Positions 8,081-14,568 of a stretch of 39,847 nucleotides of DNA are shown here, piece after piece; position 1 is the stretch's first letter, and the number at the start of each line of letters is the position of its first letter. Where the stretch lies: NCBI GenBank assembly GCA_035255945.1, contig DATEZA010000022.1, positions 1 through 39,847 of the forward strand, in the 5' to 3' direction. The position numbers and the translations under genes are program-made. The stretch comes from JAJPHC01 sp035255945 (GTDB lineage Bacteria > Acidobacteriota > Thermoanaerobaculia > Gp7-AA8). A model generated the notes under the pieces. It did no database searches. It saw nothing but the letters and a program-made list of their open reading frames with translations, and had not been told where the DNA came from.

Positions 8081-8195
8081 TGCCTAATTTGGATGGCAGA
8101 CAGCAGATAGCAGATAGCAGGAGCCGTCGCGCGGAAGCGTCTCCTGGCTGCTATCTGCTATCTGCTGCCTGCTATCTGATTTGTGCCTAATTCGG
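8081..8195. repeat. Hairpin element with gcagata units and flanking 12-bp direct repeats
   Basis: An inverted repeat of cagcagatagcagatagcag type lies at about 8095-8125 and, in reverse, 8141-8179. It is bounded by near-identical 12-mers, tgcctaatttgg (8081-8092) and tgcctaattcgg (8184-8195). The right copy covers the stop codon of the upstream receiver gene. The flanking copies resemble a target-site duplication around a 91-base miniature insertion. Confidence 0.75.
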
Positions 8196-8621
8196 CTCGC
8201 CGGACGGGCGGCCGAGGTCGCTTTCCGAAGGAGGGCAGCCGCCGTTCTGCCGGAGCTCTTCGAGCGTCCGCATGCACGCCGTGATCGTGTCGACCAGCAG
8301 CTCGATGTCGAACGGTTTGCGGATCGTTCCGGCAACGATCTTCGCATTCAGATTGCGCGGCTCGGAGCCGGCGGTCAGCACGATGACGAGCGGCCGCTCA
8401 TTCGCCGGCCAGCCTTCGACGCGAGAGAGAAATTCGTAGCCGCTCATGCGCGGCATCATCAGGTCGAGGAGGATGATCGAGTAGCGGCATTGCTGCGTCC
8501 GCTCGATCGCCTCCTCGCCATTACGCGCGGTGTCGACGTGAAAATCGCGCTTCCGCAGCACCGTCAAGAGGAGCATGCGGATCGCGTCGTCGTCGTCAAC
8601 GATCAGGATCCGTTTTTCCAA
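8187..8621 (-). CDS. Single-domain response regulator
   Basis: A CheY-like receiver of 144 residues with all canonical positions: an acidic cluster at 9-12 (VDDDDA), phospho-acceptor Asp53 in LLDLMMPRMSG, Thr84 in VLTAG and Lys103 in IRKPFD. There is no output domain; the last 30 residues are a short polar tail with two prolines. The start is TTG 8621, because a stop lies two codons upstream in frame. It is supported by GAGG about nine bases upstream and by tight linkage to the preceding PfpI gene, whose stop is at 8625, which suggests translational coupling. The partner kinase is not in the window. Confidence 0.92.
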   Translation of the reverse strand: MEKRILIVDDDDAIRMLLLTVLRKRDFHVDTARNGEEAIERTQQCRYSIILLDLMMPRMSGYEFLSRVEGWPANERPLVIVLTAGSEPRNLNAKIVAGTIRKPFDIELLVDTITACMRTLEELRQNGGCPPSESDLGRPSGEPN

Positions 8622-8624
8622 TCG

Positions 8625-9221
8625 TCACGACCTCACGCCGAGCGATTCTCTGTCGCCGGGCTGCACTCCCGCCGGCGACTTGATCTCGCCGAGGAGACGG
8701 ATCGACTCGCGATTGAACGCGGGGAGATCGTCCGGCTTGCGGCTGCTGACCCAGTTGCGGTCGCGGATCACTTCCTTGTCCTGCCAGGTCGCGCCCGCAT
8801 TGCGGATGTCGTCCTGCAGCGTCGGCCAGCTCGTCATCGTGTGGCCTTTGACCAGGCCCGATGAGACGAGGAGCCAACCGCCGTGGCAGATGACCATGAT
8901 CGGCTTGCCCGCGCGCTCCATCTCCTGCACGAATTGCTGCGCCTTTTTCTCGATGCGCAGCGCATCGCCATTGATGACGCCGCCGGGCAGCAGCACGGCG
9001 TCGAAGTCGCCCGGGTCCGCTTTGGAGAGCGCCAGATCGACTTTGAATTTGTCCGCTTTGTCGTGATGCTTGAAGCCCTGCACTTCGCCGTCTTTGTTCG
9101 AGATCAGCACGCACTTCGCGCCCGCGCCTTCGAGCGCCTCGCGCGGACTGGTCATCTCGACCTGCTCGAAGCCATCCGTGACGAGGATGGCGACGCGGCG
9201 TCCGTTGAGATCCTGTTGCAT
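8625..9221 (-). CDS. DJ-1/PfpI family protein (type 1 glutamine amidotransferase fold)
   Basis: A cytoplasmic 198-residue protein of the PfpI/DJ-1 family. The nucleophile elbow is VICHGGW with Cys112 and His113. The family Glu lies in DGFEQVEM (Glu19) and the strand motif AVLLPGG at about 75-81. PfpI members have been described as proteases, deglycases or stress proteins; which applies here is open. ATG 9221 has a near-ideal ribosome binding site (ggaggtga, 9225-9232). That site is half of a perfect palindrome, cctccgcggagg (9228-9239), whose other half faces the opposite direction. It appears to be the first gene of a unit with the receiver gene at 8621. Confidence 0.92.
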   Translation of the reverse strand: MQQDLNGRRVAILVTDGFEQVEMTSPREALEGAGAKCVLISNKDGEVQGFKHHDKADKFKVDLALSKADPGDFDAVLLPGGVINGDALRIEKKAQQFVQEMERAGKPIMVICHGGWLLVSSGLVKGHTMTSWPTLQDDIRNAGATWQDKEVIRDRNWVSSRKPDDLPAFNRESIRLLGEIKSPAGVQPGDRESLGVRS

Positions 9222-9252
9222 GACTCACCTCCGCGGAGGAGGATTGCAAGAG

Positions 9253-9513
9253 TTGAACACTCAACTATTTAGGGTCGTTTCGCTGCTCCGCGATTTTTAC
9301 CGCAATGTCCGGCCCGGCATCACCGATCCATTCGAGTTGATCCTGCTCGAGAATGTCGCGTACCTCGTCGAGACGTAGCGAGCGGGGACAAGCTGAGAGC
9401 TTGTCCTACACCACACCTGGTGTACGACAAGCTCTCAGCTTGTCGGCGTCAGCGACGGCATCGTTCCGGAGAAGAAGAATTACGCACACGACGCGCATTC
9501 CGCTGCGCGATGA
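9253..9513 (+). pseudogene. Remnant of a HhH-GPD (endonuclease III-like) DNA glycosylase
   Basis: A short frame from TTG 9253 with a strong upstream ggaggagga site encodes SLLRDFYRN... then DPFELILLENVAYLV, which matches the N-terminus of HhH-GPD base-excision repair proteins (typical DPFELVLWENVAYL). It stops at 9376-9378, just before a hairpin repeat. After the repeat, in the same frame, GIVPEKKNYA (about 9457-9486) resembles a later part of the same family, followed by a stop at 9511. The HhH motif and catalytic Asp are missing, so it is a decayed gene with an internal deletion. This stretch otherwise has no gene. Confidence 0.45.
9387..9445. repeat. Nested palindromic repeat (gacaagctgagagcttgtc)
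   Basis: The 19-mer gacaagctgagagcttgtc is itself a near-perfect palindrome. It occurs at 9387-9405 and again in reverse at 9427-9445. Together with the flanking tacacc/ggtgta the two copies make a longer inverted repeat with one mismatch. It lies inside the decayed glycosylase gene. Confidence 0.85.
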
Positions 9514-9525
9514 CTGCGCGTGGTA

Positions 9526-10076
9526 TCAATCCTTGCGCTTCTCCAGCGTGTAAGCCGCCAGCCGCCGCCCCGCCGCCGAGTCCTCGATCAATAGCGCGAG
9601 CCGCCGCGCGCGTGTCTCCTCGCGCTTCGCGCCCATCACGTAATAGATCGCGAGGCGCCGATAGCCCGGCGGCTGCGCGTTGAAGTACTCCCACGCTTTT
9701 TTGTTCGCGCGGAATGTCTTCTCGTACTCCGGCGCCAGTTCCTTCGGCGCGTTTTCGTACGCGTAGACGCCCGACTTTTTCGCGGTCCGCGCTTCGAACG
9801 CGCGCAAGCCCGCAGGCTGCATCAGGCCGAGTTTCTTCAGCTCTGCGACGCGGCCGATGTTGACCGCGCTCCAGATGCTGGTGCGCTTCCGCGGCGTGAA
9901 GCGAATGGGCCGGAGTCGGTCGATCAGGCGTTGTGCTTCGGCTGGATCGACGGCGTGATCGACGGCCGTCCGCTCCCTTTTTTGTAGAACCCGACCAGCA
10001 GCTCGCTCTCCTTGCCGTGATTCTTTTCGAGCCAGCGGCGAAAATCGTTCGGCGTCGGGAAGAACGTAGGCTTCAT
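9526..10076 (-). pseudogene. YdeI/OmpD-associated family gene broken by a local inversion
   Basis: ATG 10076 begins MKPTFFPTPNDFRRWLEKN and continues to KKGSGRPSIT, the normal start of this roughly 190-residue family. Then the frame runs into a stop at 9924. The rest, IRFTPRKRTSIWSAVN to AAYTLEKRKD, is in another frame and ends at 9526. The missing central block PESVDQALCFGWIDGV is present, but on the opposite strand (plus, 9910-9957). About 48 bases have thus been inverted, and about a dozen codons lost. The gene overlaps the isochorismatase stop by ATGA, so it was once the last gene of that operon. Family function is unclear (bacteriocin protection or antibiotic tolerance has been proposed). 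Confidence 0.8.
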
Positions 10077-10627
10077 TTGACCAGTTTCGCGATCGACTTG
10101 AACTCGTCGGTCCCCGAATTCACGGTCAGCTCGAACAGCGCCATCTCGGTCGAGCTGAGATGCGCGCCCTCCGCCAGCATGCGCCGGATCGCTATGTCGC
10201 GATTCTCCGCGGCGCGCGACGACATCGCATCGGCGACGATGGTCACGTCGTAGCCCGCGCCGAGGAGATCGGTCACGGTTTGATAGACGCAGACATGCGT
10301 CTCGACGCCGGCGACGATGATCTGTTTCTTCTTCAGCAACCGCATCGCCGCAACGAACTCGCCGCACCCCTGCGCCGAAAAGCACGCCTTCTCGACCGGC
10401 TGATAGCCCGCGGTCTCTTCGAGCGCGATCCGCAACGGCTCGATGGTCGCGCCGAGGCCTTTGACGTATTGCTCCGTGACGAGGATGGGGATCGCGTCGA
10501 GGAGGTGAACGCCGCGAATCAAGCGCTCGATGTTCGCCGCGACTTCGGCGCTGCGATCGATCACCGGCATGAGCTTCTCCTGGACGTCGATAATCAAAAG
10601 GAGCGCATCCGATCGCGAGAGTCGCAC
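10073..10627 (-). CDS. Isochorismatase-family cysteine hydrolase
   Basis: A 184-residue cytoplasmic hydrolase with the family triad: Asp14 in LLIIDVQEKL, Lys80 in VEKACFS and Cys113 in GVETHVCVYQT. The non-prolyl cis-peptide region precedes Cys113. The compact size and TEQYVKGLG loop fit the YcaC-like hydrolase group. The true substrate is unknown, and the isochorismatase name is only the family label. The start is GTG 10627; no ATG exists before the conserved core. It begins five bases after the hydroxyacid dehydrogenase stop and its stop overlaps the next (broken) gene, so it belongs to a tight operon. Confidence 0.9.
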   Translation of the reverse strand: MRLSRSDALLLIIDVQEKLMPVIDRSAEVAANIERLIRGVHLLDAIPILVTEQYVKGLGATIEPLRIALEETAGYQPVEKACFSAQGCGEFVAAMRLLKKKQIIVAGVETHVCVYQTVTDLLGAGYDVTIVADAMSSRAAENRDIAIRRMLAEGAHLSSTEMALFELTVNSGTDEFKSIAKLVK

Positions 10628-10632
10628 GAAAT

Positions 10633-11550
10633 TTACGTTACCACGTGCAACGGCTGTTCCCCCCGCAGGAAGCGGCGCACGTCGGTTGCGGCGATGAGGG
10701 CCATCGCGGTGCGTGCCTCTTCGGTCGCCGATCCGATGTGTGGTGCGAGCACGACGTTCGGCATCGTCAGCAATCGCGCGCTCACCTCCGGCTCGCGCTC
10801 GTAGACGTCGAGCGCGGCGCCGCGGAGGTGTCCCGACTCGAGCGCATCGCACAACGCCGCTTCGTCGACGAGTGCGCCGCGCGAGGTGTTCACGAGATAC
10901 GCGCCGCGCTTCATCTTCGCCAGCGCGCTTGCATCGATCAGGCGATGCGTGTCGCGCGTGAGCGGGGCGTGGATCGAGATGATGTCGCTCGTGGTCAGCA
11001 ACGCGTCCATTGATTCGCCGCGACGCACGCCGATCACATCGCAGCCGAATGCATTTGCGCGTTGTGCGACCGCCTGCCCGATGCGTCCCATGCCGATGAT
11101 GCCGAGCCGCTTGCCCTGCAATCCGGTCCCGAGCAGATGCAACGGCTCCCAGACGCACTGGCCCGTGCGGCGGACTTCGGCGTCGCCTTCGATCAGTCGC
11201 CGCGTCACCGCGAGAATCAGTGCGATCGTCAGATCCGCCGTCGCCTCGGTCAGCACGCCGGGCGTGTTCGTGATCGTGATGCGCAGCTCGCGCGCGGCGT
11301 CGAGGTCGATGTTGTTGTAGCCGACCGCGTAGTTCGCGACCATCCGCAGATTCGGATTCGCCGCGAGCACACGACGCGTGAGCGGGTCGGAGAGCAATGT
11401 GATCGCCGCATCCGCCTCCGCGAGCAGCGTGATCATGTCGTCTTCGCTGCGCACGTGCTCCGTCGGATGCGCGATGACATCGAACTCACCGGCGAGCAGG
11501 TCGCGCACGACGGCCGGGTAATCGGCGGTGAGGACGACGGTGTACTTCAC
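10633..11550 (-). CDS. D-2-hydroxyacid dehydrogenase (glyoxylate/hydroxypyruvate reductase-like)
   Basis: An NAD(P)H-dependent dehydrogenase of 305 residues that interconverts 2-keto and D-2-hydroxy acids. Nucleotide-binding GMGRIG is at about 153-158. The catalytic Arg, Glu and His are in NTSRGALVDE (Arg224), ALDVYEREP (Glu253) and LAPHIGSAT (His271). NYAVGYNNID (about 73-82) and TEATADLTIALIL are typical of the glyoxylate reductase group. The segment after the second nucleotide-binding strand (GVRRGESMDALL) is shorter than in many relatives. The start is GTG 11550, overlapping the stop of the small membrane protein gene by four bases (GTGA), which points to translational coupling. Confidence 0.92.
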   Translation of the reverse strand: MKYTVVLTADYPAVVRDLLAGEFDVIAHPTEHVRSEDDMITLLAEADAAITLLSDPLTRRVLAANPNLRMVANYAVGYNNIDLDAARELRITITNTPGVLTEATADLTIALILAVTRRLIEGDAEVRRTGQCVWEPLHLLGTGLQGKRLGIIGMGRIGQAVAQRANAFGCDVIGVRRGESMDALLTTSDIISIHAPLTRDTHRLIDASALAKMKRGAYLVNTSRGALVDEAALCDALESGHLRGAALDVYEREPEVSARLLTMPNVVLAPHIGSATEEARTAMALIAATDVRRFLRGEQPLHVVT

Positions 11551-11717
11551 GACGCTTTCTGCCGCGCCATCAGCCACCCGGCGAGAAAGAACCCGCCTCC
11601 GATGAACAGCATCTTCACCTCGGTCGGCACATCGTCGCGGAACAGGCCGATGTAGAGACCGATCGGCAGAACCACCATGCCGATCAGCTGGAAGAAACGG
11701 CCGAAGAGGGCGGACAT
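11547..11717 (-). CDS. Small membrane protein, 56 residues
   Basis: ATG 11717 opens a short frame, MSALFGRFFQLIGMVVLPIG and onward, with two hydrophobic helices (about 9-24 and 38-50) separated by a charged FRDDVPTEVK loop, ending WLMARQKAS. It is coded with the same high-GC third-position bias as its neighbours and overlaps the dehydrogenase start by four bases. I do not recognise a named family; it looks like a small two-helix inner-membrane protein. Its promoter must lie in the 88 bases shared with the divergent DUF4062 gene. Confidence 0.7.
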   Translation of the reverse strand: MSALFGRFFQLIGMVVLPIGLYIGLFRDDVPTEVKMLFIGGGFFLAGWLMARQKAS

Positions 11718-11805
11718 CGGGGCGGGAGCTTACACGAGACCACGGCGCGGCACCGTGGGGGTAGGGAAAGTCAGTCTTTACGTCCCTCCATACATGAGGG
11801 TTCAC

Positions 11806-14568
11806 GTGAACGACGTCAAGAAAGTCCGTGTCTTCGTGGCGTCACCTTCCGACATGTCGCCGGAGCGGGAGCGCGTGCAGAAAGTCGTCAGCAGGCTCAA
11901 CCAGTCGACGGCGCTCGGGCTCGGGATGTTCCTCGAGTTCACCGACTGGAGCACCTACGTCCGTCCCGAGCCGGCGGCGCGTCCCGAGGATGCGATTCTC
12001 GAGCAATTGCCGGTTGAATCGTGGGACGTCTTCATCGGACTTCTCTGGTTGAAATTCGGCTCTCCAACGGGAGCAACCGATCCGACCACGGGGCTGCCGT
12101 ATGCGTCGGGCACCCAGGAGGAATTCATACTCGCGTACCAGTCGTGGCAGCAGCGGCAACGGCCGATGATCATGATGTATCGCTGTGAGCGGGGGATCTC
12201 GACCATCAACGAGATCAAGCCCGAGCAACTGAAGGCGGTGAACGACTTCTTCGCAGAGTTCGCGCCGCTGAAGCGACATCCCGGCCTGTATCAGACCTTC
12301 AAGGAAACAGACGAACTGGAGCGCGAAGTGGAGAGCCACTTGGCCGCTCTTCTGTTCAAACAGAAGCAGGTTCCGCCGGTCGTCGAGCCACCGAAGACGA
12401 CGGGGCGGTTCGTCGCGGGTGAGGGCTACCAGATCACCGCGCTGGCAATCGAGATCGGCAGCTTCCGCGACATCGTGAAAAAACATGGCGACAAGAAAGT
12501 GTCGCCGGCGCTCAAAGCCTTCAAGGACATCGTGCAGAAGAACTGTCCGAGCTCCGACTGGGAGCAGGTGTCGTGGATGGCGGGCGGCGGCGTGCTGGCG
12601 ACATCCGGCGCGGACATGTACGACCAGACTGTGATCGCCGGCATCGGCATCCTGACGGAGCTCAACGTCTACAACCTGAACCCGAAGAACGAGATCAAGT
12701 TCCGCGCGCAGCTCGCGGCGGCGGATGGATCGATTGTGTGGGATGGGGAAAGGAGCTCCACCGATGTCGTCCTGCTCGCCGATCAGGTCGTGCAGCATCT
12801 AACCGATCCCGGAAGTTTCTCCATCACCGACAAGGTGTACGGCGGCCTGGCGGACTCGCTCAAGAAAGAATTCAACTTCCGGCGCCGCTTCGAGGAGCAT
12901 CGCATTCTGGGGTATCCGCCGGCAACAGCCGTGCCGCGGCGCGCGATGCCGAATCTCGTTGCCGAGGCGAGCGAGGACCTGCAGCAGCTGGCGGGCCTCT
13001 CGATCAGCGACGCCATCACGGGAGTCGATCTCGCTTACGGCCAGCTCGAAGAATTCAGCCAGTACTTCGAGATGCTCGACGATCGCTGGTCGGTCTCATA
13101 CGTGCGGCAGATCGATGCATGGGCCACGCAGCTGCTCGATGCGGAGAAGGCCTTCTGGGACAGCGTCCAGGCGAACTTCGGCCGCGCCGCCGGCACCGCG
13201 GAGCAGGCGCGGTGGAAGGAATTCGCGGACATCGTTCGCGGCAGGCGGGCCGCCGTACTCGTACCGCTGGGACATCTCAAGACGCAAACGCAACTGGCCG
13301 GCGCAAGGGCGAACAAGACAGCCGAGATTCCGCTCCCCGAAAAGAGCATCGAAAAGAACATCGAATCGATCACCGCCGCTCACGTCTCTCCCGAGCTGGA
13401 GGCGAAGATCCAAAAGCTCATCGACGCGGATGAGATGGAAGAAGAGGTCGCGTTGGCGGATCTGCTGGCGACGGCACGCGACGGACTGATCGCCGGCGTT
13501 TCGGCGAACGCATTCGGCGACCTGCGCGAGCCGCTGCTGAACCGGCTCTGGTCGTTGAGCGACCTGATTCTCATCGACGAATTGCGGGACGAGCGCAACG
13601 GCCTCTTTGCCGCGCTGCTGAAAAACCCGGTCACCCGGCCTCGCTACGGCGAACTGACCAGGATTCTGAGCGACGGAAAACCGTTGAGCGAAGCCTCCGT
13701 CCGCGAGCGATTCGTCACCGCCGGCCTCCCCTTCACGAAAGCGGACCTGGAGGTCATTTGGCGCTCAACCCTCGTCGGCGTGACGAACACGGAGCGGCTC
13801 ATCCTCGCGCTGATGAAGATCCCGGTCGCGGCGCTGTGGCGGACCATGGCCTCGCCGAACATTCGGGTGAGCGCGCTGTACGCGATGGCACAGCGCTTCA
13901 AGCTCGAGCCAAGCGATCAGAAGAAGATCTTTTTCGACTGCATCCACACCCGGCTGATGCGCGAAGTGCAGTCGAACGGCAGTGACCTCGCATTCGTGGG
14001 GAGGATGTTGTCGATCTTCTTCGCCGATGAATTGTTCGTGCAGTCTCCCTACTTCGAGCGACTCGACGATTTGCTGCTGAACTTCCGGCGATCGGACCGA
14101 AGCGGGGCGGACGTCGAGCTGTTCGAGTCACTGGCCGAGAAACTGAAGAAAGTGCGGATCGACCGCGACAATCCGGAGGCCGGCGTCCCGGCGGGCATCG
14201 AGTCGCTTCCGCTGCCGGTACAGCGCCACCTCGCCGCGGAGGGACGCTATACCGAATCGTTCGTGCTGCATCCCGATGGGCGCATCGCCAAAGAAGCGGG
14301 GCGGTTCATCACCATGAGCAACGTCGAGCGCGTCATGGGCTATCGCCAGATCAACGAGCAGGTCCTCCACATGCTGCTCCAGCGAAAGGAGTTCTTCATC
14401 CGCCGTTCGACGCTGCTGGTTGCGTTGCAGCATCCGAAGTGCACCGTCGAATTCGCGCGGCTGAATCTCGTCAAGGCCGGCGCGCTGGGATGGCAGAAAG
14501 TCGCCGACAATCCCGGCGCGAACCCCGCGGTGCGAGCGATCGCCCGGAGCCATCTCCAGTCGCACTGA
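11806..14568 (+). CDS. DUF4062 / degenerate cyclase-like / helical-repeat protein
   Basis: A 920-residue soluble multidomain protein. Residues about 6-130 are a DUF4062 (TIR-like fold) module: VRVFVASPSDMSPERERV, then SWDVFIGLLWLKFGSPTG and SGTQEEFILAY. Residues about 207-357 look like a class III nucleotide cyclase homology domain (YQITALAIEIGSF, SWMAGGGVLAT, ITDKVYGGL). However, the metal-binding Asp positions are Glu (AIEIGSF) and Gly (AGGGVL instead of a GDG turn), so catalysis is doubtful. The remaining 560 residues are mostly helical and end with a HEAT-like unit (LLVALQHPKCTVEFARLNL). GTG 11806 is preferred because gaggg lies five bases upstream; ATG 11794 and ATG 11677 are alternatives. 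Function is unknown. DUF4062 modules often sit at the N-terminus of sensor or conflict-related multidomain proteins, so a signalling or defence role is inferred. Confidence 0.75.
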   Translation: MNDVKKVRVFVASPSDMSPERERVQKVVSRLNQSTALGLGMFLEFTDWSTYVRPEPAARPEDAILEQLPVESWDVFIGLLWLKFGSPTGATDPTTGLPYASGTQEEFILAYQSWQQRQRPMIMMYRCERGISTINEIKPEQLKAVNDFFAEFAPLKRHPGLYQTFKETDELEREVESHLAALLFKQKQVPPVVEPPKTTGRFVAGEGYQITALAIEIGSFRDIVKKHGDKKVSPALKAFKDIVQKNCPSSDWEQVSWMAGGGVLATSGADMYDQTVIAGIGILTELNVYNLNPKNEIKFRAQLAAADGSIVWDGERSSTDVVLLADQVVQHLTDPGSFSITDKVYGGLADSLKKEFNFRRRFEEHRILGYPPATAVPRRAMPNLVAEASEDLQQLAGLSISDAITGVDLAYGQLEEFSQYFEMLDDRWSVSYVRQIDAWATQLLDAEKAFWDSVQANFGRAAGTAEQARWKEFADIVRGRRAAVLVPLGHLKTQTQLAGARANKTAEIPLPEKSIEKNIESITAAHVSPELEAKIQKLIDADEMEEEVALADLLATARDGLIAGVSANAFGDLREPLLNRLWSLSDLILIDELRDERNGLFAALLKNPVTRPRYGELTRILSDGKPLSEASVRERFVTAGLPFTKADLEVIWRSTLVGVTNTERLILALMKIPVAALWRTMASPNIRVSALYAMAQRFKLEPSDQKKIFFDCIHTRLMREVQSNGSDLAFVGRMLSIFFADELFVQSPYFERLDDLLLNFRRSDRSGADVELFESLAEKLKKVRIDRDNPEAGVPAGIESLPLPVQRHLAAEGRYTESFVLHPDGRIAKEAGRFITMSNVERVMGYRQINEQVLHMLLQRKEFFIRRSTLLVALQHPKCTVEFARLNLVKAGALGWQKVADNPGANPAVRAIARSHLQSH

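Noticed and set aside
7605..8621. Two-component system with kinase
   Set aside because: Both genes are receivers only; no histidine kinase signature (H-box, N-box) was found in the window.
10073..10627. True isochorismatase of siderophore synthesis
   Set aside because: Only the hydrolase domain is present, with no carrier domain and no ent-type genes nearby.
12550..12880. Active class III nucleotide cyclase
   Set aside because: The metal-binding Asp positions are Glu and Gly, so catalytic activity is not supported.
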